Of a DNA stretch of 64,000 bases, positions 23,158-35,244 are shown piece by piece (position 1 is the stretch's first letter; every line of letters starts with the position of its first letter). Below the pieces are notes generated by a model. That model had not been told where the DNA came from, did not search any database, and saw nothing but the letters and a program-made list of their open reading frames with translations. Source of the stretch: Epinephelus fuscoguttatus (lineage: Eukaryota > Chordata > Actinopteri > Perciformes > Serranidae); the NCBI RefSeq assembly GCF_011397635.1, contig NC_064775.1, forward strand, positions 15,451,452 to 15,515,451, in the 5' to 3' direction. Position numbers and translations under genes: made by a program.

Positions 23158-24519
23158 GTGAAATACATTTTGAAATAGTGATACACTCTTGGCAAAATGG
23201 TCCCACTGCCACAGCAGAATCTTGCACGTCTGATCACACAAGAAAGACTTGCTAAGAACAAGAACCCAATATAACAGGAAGTCATGCAAGAAACACGTCA
23301 ATACAAAGAGCCGAACTAAAACAGCTAATAAATAAAACCTCTAACACTCTGCTCCTTTGTTTTCTCTGCAGACTCAAACAACCAGGCAAGTTGCCCTGAC
23401 AGCACTTGTGTCTTAAATGATCTTTGTGGAGTATAAAAGGACTTTTAGCTGGTAAATTGCTGTAATTATCAAACATGCCCTTCTCATTTTGCACAGTCAG
23501 ACCTCGTTGGCAAATTCAACCGACAATTAAGAAAAGCTGGAAATGAATGACAAGTAATGGTGTGGCCCACATTACTCAGATGAGGACAAACAATCTGGAG
23601 AAAGGAGGTTGTAATGATGGGAAGTGTTTGAAACAGGGAAAGAGGAATTACACACTGAAAACATCATGAGCCTTTTGAAGAGAGGAAGGGGATTTAAAAC
23701 GATGTTTGCAAATTTATTCGCAATAGTATGGATGTACTCTAAGAAAACCTTGGAACATTTTAAATCCTGTTGCTGTGGCTTTTCCCTCTGTTTGACACAC
23801 TTTGTAGGCTTTGTATTGCTGCTTTGTTGTGGTCTGAGTGAGGAGGAGGAAGAGGTGGGGGGCATAAGATGCAAATGACAGTGTTTGGAAGCACTTTGTC
23901 GCCAATCATAGAGAAATTATAGCTCCATGAGGCCTGTACATAACGTATAAAGTGGCTTCTTGAGGATCGACAGTGGAAAAGTAGACGTGTTGGATCTAGG
24001 TGATTTTGAGGAGGATCTTCCTGCCTGTGAAATCTCTCTCTTAAATCCTCATTTATTAATCACCAGCCCAGAGTGAGAAGCCATTCCTGTAAGCTTTCCT
24101 TAAGTCTGGAATGAAGGGCTCGTGATCTTAAGGGAATATATAAAAATATGCATTAATGATATACATTTTGAGTCAAAAATATTGTAAACAATCTTGTAAA
24201 TGTACCCTTGTTCTTGAAATAAATAGGGAAGAAAATGACTACATATGCTAAGTTTCGACATAAGAAAACAGTTTGAAGTTGTACATATACCCTGAAGACA
24301 CTGTGTTCTTACTTTTCGTTATCAGTTTTTAAAACAGCAATAAACACTGTGCCCATAAGACATTTTCATTCACAAAGAAATGTCGCCCCTGTGTGGGCAC
24401 TATATTGTACTACACCAATCTGGTTTGGAGCCCTGCTTACAAGACAGTTTCAGATTTGAATTCTTTGCTTTTGATGTATTTCCATCCTTTATATATTTAC
24501 ATAGGGGATTTTGTTGTTT
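23158..24519. other. Intergenic, no gene recognised
   Basis: Open frames of up to 100 codons on opposite strands overlap each other at 23570-23880 and lack motifs. Confidence 0.5.
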
Positions 24520-24720
24520 TTTTTTTGTCCCCCACAATATTTAGAATATGCACTTTTTTCAGAAAAACATGAAAGAGGCAGAGGACTTTTATTCTGACAA
24601 AATTAAAGATAACTGATGCACAACAATTCCAGGAACTGCAGAGTGCAGGTGTTATTGCTCAAAAAATTTCAGTGGGAGGATCTCAAAACTCCCCCTTTCA
24701 TGTATGTGTCCTCCATGTTG
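24520..24720. repeat. Dispersed repeat family D, copy 2 (partial)
   Basis: Shares ATATTTAGAA, CATGAAAG followed by GCAGAGGACTT, and CTGACAAAATTAAAGA with the copy at 39590-39680. Confidence 0.6.
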
Positions 24721-25253
24721 GAACAAAACCTCCCAGGGGTGTCATTGTGGGACTGATTACCCAGGGCCCATGGGGCACCCTCTAAAGGCATGGAATAGTT
24801 TGGTTTTGTTTGTAATTTTTTATTTTTGAATAATTTGTGCCATAAATGAATTTCAATTGGCTGAGTAAATCACTTGAAAGACTGAACTTTGTATAAGAAA
24901 AAAACAACAACAACAACTGTGAAAACTCTTTGAGGCCTCTCTCATCATCCCTTAAAGGCACAAAATGGTTTAATCCACCCCTGAATTCGGATTCATCTCT
25001 AAACTCAACCTCTAGGTGCGTGGGTGACTGCTAATGCTGCTCATATCTTTCTCCTTGAAAGGGAAATCAGTGTTACAAAAATAAAAAGAAGGGGAAAGAC
25101 TTTGTAAAAAAAAAAAAAAAAAGAAAGAAAGAAAAATAAAAAGGTGCGTGAAAAGACATGGATCAAGAGAGGAAGGACCAGGGGCCCACAGAGACCAGCA
25201 TTCGGAGCTGCACCCCTGCTTATGCCCTTGTTTATTGAAAAAATGTTTACTAT

Positions 25254-25490
25254 AATGGACCTTTGTCACAGCAGACATTTCGACTTGTTATAGTGAGAAA
25301 AGCACAGATGAAACTGATTTAATTAATGATGGCTCATTTCCATTAAGTGTGCTGGTAAGCTATTCCAGTGAGCCAGCCTACCAAGTCCTCCCGTAAATGG
25401 AATGGAGCTTACTATTAATGTCATTAAATACACCTGTGCTTTCCCTACGGTGACATGTCAAAATGTCTGCTGTGAAAAAGGTCAATTTTA
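25254..25490. mobile_element. Short TIR element (MITE)
   Basis: The left end reads GACCTTTGTCACAGCAGACA, then TTTCGACTTGTTATAG. The right end, reverse-complemented, reads GACCTTTTTCACAGCAGACA, then TTTTGACATGTCACCG. These terminal inverted repeats of about 50 bp enclose about 235 bp without coding capacity. Solo ends of the same type lie at about 9090 and 9550. Confidence 0.8.
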
Positions 25491-25499
25491 AGTTCAAAT

Positions 25500-26404
25500 G
25501 TCTCCAGGATTTATATTTTCTTCAAGGCTATGGTGCATATTGAAACAGTGAAGGAAACATCCATGAGGCTGCATTTGCTGTGCTTTTGAATGGTGTCAAC
25601 ATACTTTACAAAAATTGTAATAACAAACATATTCGTCAGATTATTCAAAACAAAACTAAATCACCCCAAGAGGGAAATTTTACTGGAATTCACATTGGAA
25701 GAGATTAACTTGCAAAAAACATAGCTTTTACTTCTAAGTTTTGTATTTTGAACAAAGTTCATTTCAAAATCTTGCATAAAATCTATCCAGTGAATTCTAT
25801 AATTTCCAGATATGTTATCAACATTCGATAACTCTTGTATGTTTCGTGCACACACTGTTGAAATATCAGTTCAGTTTTTCTTTGAGTGTAGAATAACATT
25901 GAAGTTCCAATGTCAATGTCATTCATTGTTTCACTCTTAAAGATATATTCTGTTACTGTGATGATATGAGTAACAAGTCTCTGAACTATGTTGGTAATAT
26001 ATCTTACTGGTTAAATTCCTTATTTATAAACACAAATGTTTAGGTTCACAGCCCTCTTTTTAATTTTCAGTGCTGAACTCTGTTGCTTTTACAAACAACA
26101 GTAAAAGTAACAGTTTTTTTTTTTTTAACATTAAAAAACATATTTGATGAAACCCCCTGGTGTTTATTTTCCAATGTCCATTCTATATTTTATTTATTAT
26201 AGGATTTCTAAATGTTTATGTAGCCTATTGATATTATTATTATGTATTATCTAATATATTATCAATTATATATTATATCTCAGCCTTAAAAAGTGTCATT
26301 TATCTCATTGCAATTGATAATATCAGCTCTCCTGTATTGTTGTATTCTTGTTTTATACCTTGTACATTGTATTGTTAAATAAAGTTTAATTTAAAAAAAA
26401 AAAA
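25500..26404 (+). mobile_element. 3' end of an L1-like LINE
   Basis: From about 25750 the + strand translates as KVHFKILHKIYPVN, then SRYV, and after stop codons an FFFEC block. This matches the order of conserved blocks in the C-terminal part of fish L1-type ORF2 proteins (from memory of the family). A 3' untranslated region follows, with AATAAA near 26377 and an A-run at 26392-26404. The copy is 5'-truncated and riddled with stops. Confidence 0.7.
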
Positions 26405-26546
26405 CATCTCAGGTGGAGTTTGATTGACAGCAAAGGCTGCTGGTGCAGTGTTGTTAGCCAAACCATTAGCGAGATTTTATCAGGCCATGATTAATTTGAG
26501 ATTATAACAAGCATAGTAGAGTCTTTCAGAGGCTGACGTGAACCTG

Positions 26547-29500
26547 ATGGATGTGACTGGAGAGGTGGAGAACCAAGACGCGGTGAGTGAACTGCCCTTG
26601 GCGTTACCGCCTAGCTGGGAAATCGTTTCCTGTTAGGTAGCATAATGCTATGCTAATTCAGTAACGGTATGTCAGTGTCACATTTAATGTTATCATATGT
26701 TCATTGATAAATTGGTTCATTATGGACTGTTTTTCTGTTTCCTGCAAGCTCAGTATACTAGAATTAACCAAGAAAAAAATGCTAACATTAACGTAGCTTG
26801 TGTAATGCTAAGCGGTTCACCCTGCTAGCTTAATAACTAGCTAAATTAGCTAAGTAACATTAGCTAACTATGTGGGAGCTAATTGTTGGTGGAAGAAATC
26901 ATTCTCTCTCAGTCAGCGTTTGAAAACAGCGGAAATTTTTGGCTGTTAAACATTCAAGGCCATAAACTGTCATCGTTAATGTCAGAGCTAGCTTGCTAAT
27001 AGACTACAGACGTATGTTTTCTCAAGTGAAATCATGTCACAGTACAATTAACAGTTGGCAATAATGACGTCATAGTGGCGCCCACTGGGGACATTTTCAT
27101 TTTCATGAAACTCAACTTTGGCCATGTTACAAGAGTTACTGTTGTGATTCGTTATATATTTTATCCACTGGCTGCAGGTGCATCAGTCTAGCCTGACAGG
27201 GGTTTGTTGTTGTTGTTGTTGTTGTTGTTTTAACTCGTTTTTCAAATTCAGCATCATACATTAAAACATAAAAGTATACACTATCATCTTCAGCATCCCC
27301 CCACTCCCACATCCCCCGACTCCCACATTCAGCTCACTTGACTTTCCTGCACTTCATGACTGAAAAAGGTTAAAGTAAAATAAATAATAGAGGCAAATAA
27401 TAATGCTAAAATAATACTAATAAATCAAAAGGGAAAATAAAATTACATATAAAATGGTACAGTAAGAGTAGACTTATAGTAGTAAACAAGACTGACTTTA
27501 AAGACTAAAGACCCTACTGTTTATTATTTTGTTTGTTGGACTTCAGTGAGTGATTAAAAGGTCGGCAATAAGTGTTGTTCGTTAAAAAGTCTGCATTGGT
27601 ACATAAAGATGGGATTTTCTTCAACTACTAAATCCTGTTGCTTGGTAGGGGTGAAACAGTTCAGTCTGGGTCAGTAAATCGATTCAGTGATCAGTGAGCC
27701 AATGTTATTGATGCTAAGTAATAATATTGGTACATATAGACATGTTTATATAAATTGCCAGGACACACCTGTGTCACCATTTCTGTCCAGGCACACTTCC
27801 TTCCTAAACATTCAAACTAAGGATAGACCGATACATTGGCCGGCCGATATATCGGGCCGATATTTGAGTTTTTTACTTGTATCGGCATCAGCCGATACAC
27901 GTGTGGGTTCGCGGATTTATTTTTCCCTGGCATGATTTACAGACAGGCATCCACGGGCAGCTCTGTGTTGCCGGAAGACCCTGCAGCGCACATGCAGCGA
28001 ATCCTACTGTGTACAGTAGTTGTTGTTTTATTTATGCTTCAGCTTAAATATTTGTATTTGTTTATTTTATAAAGACATTACTGGAAGATTTAAGAGCACT
28101 GAACTCTTTTTTTATTTGAATGTATAATAATAATGATAATATTCTACCTGTTCTACCTCAACTTTCCATCTTGTTTTAGTGTTTTTTACTGTTCAATAAA
28201 TGTTTCTTATTTTAAACTTGAGACCTGTAATATTTGTTATTATTGTGTCATTTTTTGACGTAAATTGAGGGAGCAAAAGCAGTATCGGCCCCAAATATCA
28301 GCTCAAGAAAATCGGCAGTCCATAATTGGTCGTCGGCTAAGGGTGATGGAAAAAAATCGGTATCTGCATTGGCCCTAAAAAATCCATATCGGTCTATCCC
28401 TAATTCAAACTGTGATAGTGGCCCAGCACCCAACAGAAAATGGCAAGCAGCCAAGAGAAAGACAGAGGATATACAGCCAAGAGAAAGACAGAGGATATAC
28501 TGATATTGTCTCATATTGATTGCAGACCAATGCATTGAATCCAGTTGAAATTCAGTCGTAGTAGACTTTGTGATATCAGCAAATATCGGATCACTGTCCT
28601 CAGAATTGATATAATTTAGTATCACAATGAAACTTGTGATTTAGGCTACACCTCTAGTACTTGGCTACTTCCTGTTGGGAAAGACCTTTAACCCACATTA
28701 AAAACACCAGATCCAATCTGAGTAAAGTCAATACACACCGTCCTACAAGGTGATATGTTTGTTACTGTCCTGAAATAGGCCAGAATACCTTGTCATATTT
28801 TCTTCCTGTTCTCAGTACAGCAGCAGCTCCCCAACCCCTGGTGTGTTACCTCAGGAGAACCATGATGACAGCCTGACCTATCACACCCCTGCCCCAACAC
28901 TGTTTCCCCAGCCAGATTTTTGTCAGGGGAATCGGTTACAAGGTGAGAGTTGCAAACTTCCTCTGGCAGAGTAGCTGGTATGTTTGGTCTTGTGTGTCTT
29001 ACTGTAGAAGAGCAGACACTAGAGAGCAGCAAAAAGCCTGTAAATAATCAATGGTCAGGATGAGATTGTGAGCTGAGACTTAATATTTTCATAGGAGGCC
29101 AACTATTACTTCGCCATATTTCTCCAGAAATGGCTTTTAGACTGGTCATACATAAAACACTCAGCTTCCAGATATTTACAGTTTAGTAATCAAATAGAAT
29201 ATCCACCAGTGTGCTGTGTCTTTGCCCATCTCCTCTCATTTCCCATCAGCTCTTTACTGGCTAATAAAGGCCCCTCCACACTTTGTGACTCTGTCCTGTT
29301 GCTTCATAATTTAAACACTGACTTTACATTTTGTCTAAAATCTGTAGTGAAATGTTCCCAAAAATAGCACTGGTATTACAACCATTGATGTGATGCCAGT
29401 GTGGTGATCACACAGGCTTTAACAACTTGCATGCAGATCAGTGTTGCACAGATGCCCCCTGGTGGTTGGTGGTGCACATAACTACTGACTGACTGTAAAA

Positions 29501-29570
29501 CTATCTGAATTGATTCCTTCCAAACCAAATTGTTAACCACTGTACCTTTTTCGGAGAGATAGCAGTTCAG

Positions 29571-29604
<34 letters not shown>

Positions 29605-30905
29605 ATTAGAGCGACCTGCAACACATCTATTCTCAATACTGTGCTGTAAAAAATATGGGGATTGTGATAGATCACTCAGGAAAGACAAAGGGGTGAGTTA
29701 AAGGATAACTTTGGCAGTTATCAACCTGGATACTATTTCCCCATGTAAACTGATCGAAGAGACTGATGCGGGCAACAATTTTTGAAACTGGTCCAGTATT
29801 GAGCGAGCTAGCAGCGGCCGGCAGCTGCACAATGAGCTGCAATGAAAGCGCACAGGGCAACTGAACACTATCATTGTATGTCCATTGAAAGTGGTTATTT
29901 TTGACACAGAGCGGCTCATGTTGTTATTATAAGTCTCTGAAGTATCTCTTTATCTTTCACTCGTTTGTTATTGCCTCCTTAAGCAGAAGTCTCGTTCTTA
30001 AACATCAGGAGATGTGTGTGAGATTTGGAGTTTACTAACCTGAGTAGTTGACAGAAAATATATTTTGGTGATGTGTAAGAGATTTTCAATATCATTGATG
30101 ATAAAAATGATATTTGCCACATTTTTGCAGCATTTTTAATTGGCCAGTTGATCAGCTGTTGTCAATGTTTTGTTGCACAGTTGCCAGTGCTCTCCAGACC
30201 AGTCGTCTACTCCCAGCTGTCAGAATATTTATACCAGCCCGCTGATGGAGGCAACTTCCAGCTCCCTCTGCCAGTCATGGAAGACATCACACCAGAGGTA
30301 CAGATAAGCCTGTGCATTTGTTTAACTGTGAATCTGAATCTGCCCCCACGAGGGATTGTTTGGTAAAAGATTCGCTCTTTTAAGTGGTTGAAAAATATAA
30401 GGCTTGTTGAATGTATAAGTTTGATTGGCGGAGAGAAGGGTGCTCTGATTAAGTGTGTTGGGGCTGATCAGCTATCACTAGAACCAGTATCAGCTTCATG
30501 CTTCTTCTATTTTATTTTTATTTATTTATTTATTTTTAATCTCATGTAACTTGTTACATTTAGTTTAATTTCAGTGTGAATTTTAGTGTGGTGTAGAGTT
30601 CAATATGCAATCATTAATAATAATTTACTTATTTATTTAGCAATATAAATAAATATTCATTCATTTCTTTGCGGTTTAAAAACATTTTTATATGAGGTTT
30701 GCTGAGAAGCTGCTCAAACTGTTTGATGTACACATAAAAATTGGAAATAGTTTCACTGTATGTCACTGTAATTGTGGTTGGATCTGGCCCTGGTCTTGAC
30801 AGTAGTGCAGACAAAGGACAAATACACCAAATGGTGGTCCACTGAATCTTAGTGTCATCATCTTCTCCACAGAATCAGTTGTTTTCACACCAAAAGTACC
30901 GCTGA
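26547..30905 (+). CDS. Candidate four-exon gene, product unknown (about 101 aa)
   Basis: Four segments join in phase with good splice sites. Exon A is 26547-26582 (MDVTGEVENQDA, donor GTGAGT). Exon B is 28816-28942 (42 codons, starts YSSSSPTPG; acceptor TTTTCTTCCTGTTCTCAG, donor CAAG/GTGAGA). Exon C is 30188-30297 (starts after TTGCCAG; LSRPVVYSQLSEYL, ends MEDITPE, donor GTACAG). Exon D is 30873-30905 (NQLFSHQKYR, stop TGA, acceptor TTCTCCACAG). Phases agree throughout (0, 1, 0). The product would be small, Pro/Ser/Gln-rich, without signal peptide, membrane segment or domain I know. Exon C needs the second of two AGs seven bases apart; the first gives a stop about 20 codons on. Exon A may instead be internal, since its frame is open back to an AG at 26528-26529. 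I do not recognise the protein. Exons B and C are the best supported. Confidence 0.42.
27207..27230. repeat. (GTT)n microsatellite
   Basis: About eight TTG units in the first intron of the candidate gene. Confidence 0.9.
27818..28402. mobile_element. Non-autonomous hAT element with 8-bp target duplication
   Basis: Perfect ATTCAAAC duplications at 27810-27817 and 28403-28410 flank ends that read TAAGGATAGACCGATAC and, reversed, TAGGGATAGACCGATATGG. Subterminal GCCGATA/TATCGGC motifs recur inside. The 8-bp duplication and TAGGG-type ends indicate hAT. At 585 bp with no transposase it is a MITE. It lies in the first intron of the candidate gene. Confidence 0.92.
29573..29602. repeat. (TG)n microsatellite
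   Basis: Fifteen TG units, in the second intron of the candidate gene. Confidence 0.97.
29699..29990. mobile_element. Partial TTAA-type repeat
   Basis: Begins GTTAAAGGATAACTTTGGC, like the ends of TTAA MITEs. The interior ACTGATCGAAGAGACTGATG with AGCGGCCGG has the look of a dispersed repeat. No right end was found. Confidence 0.45.
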
Positions 30906-32039
30906 TACAGCCACCACAAGGACTACTTCCACCTGCCAGAAACAACAGAGCCACAAAACGCCACTGTGCTTGACACTCACCAACCTCTCAAGTAGGCTAA
31001 ACCCACTCACAGCTTATTCAGGGGAAGAGTCCACACACAGCACCAAATCATCTCTTGCAAGTTCAGTTCCTCGTCATCCTCCTCATCCTCCTCCATATAC
31101 TCAGTACACGTATAATAAGATGATTGAGCTTTACATTGCAGTGGCTCATATTGCTTACTGTACAAAACATTATTTACAGATGTTGTACTTAATTCCTCTT
31201 CAGTTAACAAACTTTTTTTAAAAGGGTACTGAAGTGATGTATTTCCACAAAGATTGGGAACTCACAAGAGATAGATTTTTAAAAAAGAAAGGTAAAAATC
31301 AAACCTGCAGAGACTGAGATATACTGAATTTTTATTGCTACAGAAATGATCGATACATTTCCCATAATGCAGCATGATAACATCTCTTGAGCAAACACCC
31401 CATTGCATTTTAAAGTAAATGCCTACATGCTGAGGATATTGACTGCAATATTACTATCTCACCGTGTTCTGCTGTAACATTGTGATGCAGATGATACTTG
31501 TTCACAGTGTGCAGTGTAACCCTTACATTAGTGAGCGTTGAAGTTATCTGAAGCATATGAAAGACTTAACATAACCAAAGCAGATCCATTTATGTAGGAA
31601 TCCTATGGTATAATAAGCATGAATGGTCTATAATGTGCCAGTCAAAGACTGGACAACTATTAAATATCTTTTACTTATTGGTAACCTTATTAAAACATAC
31701 CACCACAGCAGTTAACTCTTTTTACACAATTTTTGAATGAAACAAATATATATATAAAATTCTGCTTTTTCACATTGTTTGAATGAAAATAGAAATATAA
31801 AAGTGAAAAATAAAATCCTGCGTTTTTTTTTAACACATTTTTTGAATGAAAAATATAAATATAAATTTCTGCTTAAACAGTTTTACTCAATTAAAATAAA
31901 AAGTATAGTGCAGCTGGCCAGCTTTAAAGCCTGCTCAGATTCAGTTTTACTAGGAACTTACTTAGCTTTCCCACTTTGTTAAAGTGCAGTAAACAAAAAA
32001 TGCTTATATCTAAAGTGCAGCTTAAACAATTTTACTCAA
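30906..32039. other. Intergenic or 3' flank; AT-rich
   Basis: Follows the last proposed exon of the candidate gene. The block GCTTAAACAGTTTTACTCAA at about 31872 recurs as GCTTAAACAATTTTACTCAA at about 32020, so the stretch is at least partly repeat-derived. No gene recognised. Confidence 0.45.
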
Positions 32040-32608
32040 CTCCAATGGCGTTGATTATTTCTTTAGCGCGATGGTCAGGGAAACGCTCTTTCTTTTTAAA
32101 CGACGACGATATCATAGTTTGCACCAGATATTGCTTTTTCTAGTCGTGCTGGTTAACGTTCAAACTCAGGTGGTGTCGCTTTAGATGTGTTAGCATGTTA
32201 GACGTGTTTCCAAGTACATACCCGACCGCTGTTCTGCAGTGTCGGCACACTGCTTTTGTCTTGTCAACTTGTTTATTTCCATCTTTGTATTTTACCCTGA
32301 AACCAAAGTGTTTGTTATGTTTTGCGGGTGGGTCTTCAGGTTCGTCAGGCTCACTTGCCATGTTGTCAAAATGTGAGAATGCGCTGCACAAAGTGAAGGC
32401 GGAGATTTACGGGACTCGGTGTGTCACTCAATTATGTCCGTCGAGGAACTAGATATTTCAAATGGTTCGGCTCGCAACAACGGAATTAAAATAAAACAAA
32501 ATAAAATAAAATAATATCTTGCGCCCAATAATTTGGTACAGGGTCGTGCCGAACCGAAAGTCGCGTACCAAACGGTTCGACACAAATACATGTACCGTTA
32601 CGGCCCTA
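32040..32608 (-). mobile_element. hAT (ZBED-like) transposon remnant
   Basis: On the minus strand the element begins TAGGGCCGTAACGGTACATG at 32608, a hAT-type terminus, and leads into a BED zinc-finger open frame (32361-32140). A second decayed transposase block, ERFPDHRAKEIINAIGVE, is readable at about 32095-32042. The catalytic part and the other terminus are missing. Confidence 0.8.
32140..32361 (-). pseudogene. BED zinc-finger fragment of a hAT transposase
   Basis: The frame starts MASEPDEPEDPPAKHNKHFG. It then shows a BED finger: a FRVKYKD aromatic segment, CRHC as the Cys pair, and THLKRHH as the His pair, about 74 codons in all before a stop. BED fingers bind DNA in hAT transposases and in domesticated ZBED proteins. 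The downstream dimerisation and catalytic regions are absent and the frame breaks. With the transposon terminus only about 250 bp upstream, this is a decayed transposase rather than a host ZBED gene. Confidence 0.85.
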
Positions 32609-33971
32609 GTATCAATACGTCAGTATGAGCTGCACTTTTTCGCTCTCTTTTATTGATAATTTTTTATCACAGTCATTCTGCTCTTGTCTGCAACTAACGA
32701 AGAAGAGTCGTCATGGTAATGATACAGCCTTTTTATATTTATCTGAAAACGTATATCCCCTCAATGTCAACTTACCCTTAGTCTCGAAAATAGTATTGAA
32801 TATCGATATTTTTCAAGATATTTTATCCAAGTTAGAGATTCCGGTGTCATGACAAAGCACATCACTATTCTAGACACCTCATCTACACTGTGTATCTGTA
32901 TCTCAAAAACTCAAATAGACTTTAAATTGGCTGCTGATTTAACTTTAAATTGAGTTGGGGCAGATATCGCCCATGCTGATTTTATACAAAATATCTTAAT
33001 TTCTTGTCTCATTTTCTCATGGACTCTGGGGCCCCTGATAACACCTCACGTTGGGCGCAGAGACAGGAAATGATATTCAATCATATTCAAGGGCTGATGA
33101 GCTGATGAAGTGCTGTACATTTGCTATTGTATAGTGTAGCATAACTGGTCAGCCCACATAATCAAAGCAATATATATATACACACACATTTATTATGATA
33201 TATTGATCTGCAAATTCTTGTGGTTCTGTCCTGTGAAAATGTCACATGACAGAATAGAATATACTGTCAGTGCTTTTTTAACTCTGTCTAATTGAATTTT
33301 AATGCCACATCTTTCAAAGCTGGCTTCATATAAAAGTGTTTTTATGGCTGCAGTTCAAGACCAGAGAGAGCTCACATAGAGCAAACACTGACAAGGCACA
33401 TAACATATTTCTCACCCTATCTGGGATACATAAGATGCCAGTATACCAAATGATTTGCTTTTAGTAGCTTCGGTGCCAGATGGGTTATCTATGGGCTTTT
33501 CTAAAAGTTGATTTACAGATGTGCGTTGTAAAATTAAAGTAGCTTAGGCTGCAAATGCTGTGTAGAAGTCTCCATAAAGCTACACATATATTAGTAAAGG
33601 CTAAATCATCAGAAAAGTTAGCCTCTTTCTGTGAGTGATGAGTTGAACTGAAGTTAACAACACTAAGACTCCATGCTAACAGACTCCAGCTACTTAGATG
33701 ACAGTGCGCAGTCGCAGCGACCCGGAGAATTAGGACTGGATATAAATTTGTGTGTATGTGACAGTGAGAATGATGTGTTGGTGCATATGTAACATTTATA
33801 TGCTGTTAATTGAATTGAAGCTAAAGCTAAGTGCTTCAAGCTAAATGCTACTATAAAGATGTCAATGTCAAGCATGTTTGTCATCTAAGTTTAACATGCT
33901 AACATTGCTATTTAGCAGTAGCCGCAAAGTACAGCCGAGGCTTCTTGGAATATCATTAGTTTTGCAGGTAT
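32609..33971. other. Intergenic, no gene recognised
   Basis: AT-rich, with a (TA)n patch near 33170. No exon or transposon end was identified with confidence. Confidence 0.45.
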
Positions 33972-35240
33972 CTGGGGCCTCATTTATGAAAGAGTGCTTA
34001 GGATTCATACTAAAAGTCGACGTGCGCCCAAAAGCTGAAAATGGCGTGCGCCAAAAAATAATCTGATTTATAAAACCGTGTGCACGCACACCTGCACACA
34101 ATGTTCTCTTTATAAATCACAGACCTCCTGGAGTTGTGCGCACCCAGATCAACCTCATATTCCGCCCTCTACACGCCCTAGTTCAACCATAAATGGTCAT
34201 GCAGATCACCTCATGAATGCGATCTGCATATAAATAAGCCGGCATGCGAGTGTTCTCTCGTTGTGAGTCACGGCGACAGGTGTGAGAAACGAACCAAAAA
34301 ACAGAATTTCTCCGAGACTGAGCTAGAGACCCTTTAACGGGAGGTGGAGGACTGAAGAAAGATTTTATTTGGTGGCCACAGCAGCGGGATCACTAATAAA
34401 AGAAAGCAAAAATAAGTGGCAACACATCAGCGCTGCTGATGCTGTCAGCTCTGTCTGTGGGACTGCACGGACAGTGCCATCTTGCGCAATTTCGCACGAG
34501 GGTCACCGCAGTATTTATATGTTTATGGCAATTAGTCTGATCAGACTCCCGGCCTGAATTACAGCATGAACCAGTGGTATCCCTGTCCCAAAATACAACG
34601 TGTAATGTGAAATACAATTCAAAGATGAAAGTGTAATGGGCAAACACGTTTCTGTCGGTTTTGTCATGAACAGCACATGTCTAAGTAGGGCTGATGAAAT
34701 GAGTGCAGTGGTTGTGCTTAATGGCTGTATTTCGAGACATGATAAATGCACTGGAAATATTTAGCTAAATAAATAAATATATTCCATGCAGTGGCGCCAT
34801 CCTGTCCCCCTCCTGCGCTCACAGAGTGGACAATGAGATGTTAGAGGCAGTGCGGATTAAATACGTATTTAGAAAGAATTTCAATTCAGGATTTGAGTTT
34901 GTTTTACAAAGTTTTTATGAAACAATTATCACTCACTCCAAACGCAAAATAAGGCTGCTGGATTTAATTTCAGTGATAACGTGGATCTAAGGTGGATGTA
35001 GCGTGACATTAAATTTGTGTGAGACATCAATGAAAATCTGACTCCACTTCTCCACCCCGCCGTCTGTGTCGCCACTTCCCAGTGTCTTCCAAAATGTGCG
35101 CACACATGACTCAGAGTTTGCTTACAGCTGCGCACATTCTCCCACCAAGTTTATTTTTATAAATCACAACCTTTGCGTGGTAAGTGGCATATGCCACTTT
35201 CAAGCCCCGTTTTGTGCGTAAGCAAGCTTTATAAATGAGT
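33972..35240 (+). mobile_element. Harbinger-like element with Myb/SANT remnant
   Basis: The left end GGGGCCTCATTTATGAAAG and the right end, reverse-complemented, TTACTCATTTATAAAGC share CTCATTTAT(G/A)AAG. Further subterminal TTTATAAATCAC motifs recur near both ends. Inside, the + strand at about 34285-34470 encodes pieces of a Myb/SANT-like DNA-binding protein (KRTKKQNFSETELETL, then a frameshift, then KNKWQHISAA with AVSSV). This is typical of the second protein of PIF/Harbinger elements. No nuclease domain is present. The superfamily call rests on memory of these ends and of the Myb-like protein. Confidence 0.65.
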
Positions 35241-35244
35241 AATT

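Noticed and set aside
30873-30975. Alternative last exon of the candidate gene in another frame (about 32 codons)
   Set aside because: Reaching that frame needs a phase change that exon C's donor does not provide. Kept only as a possibility if an unseen exon intervenes.
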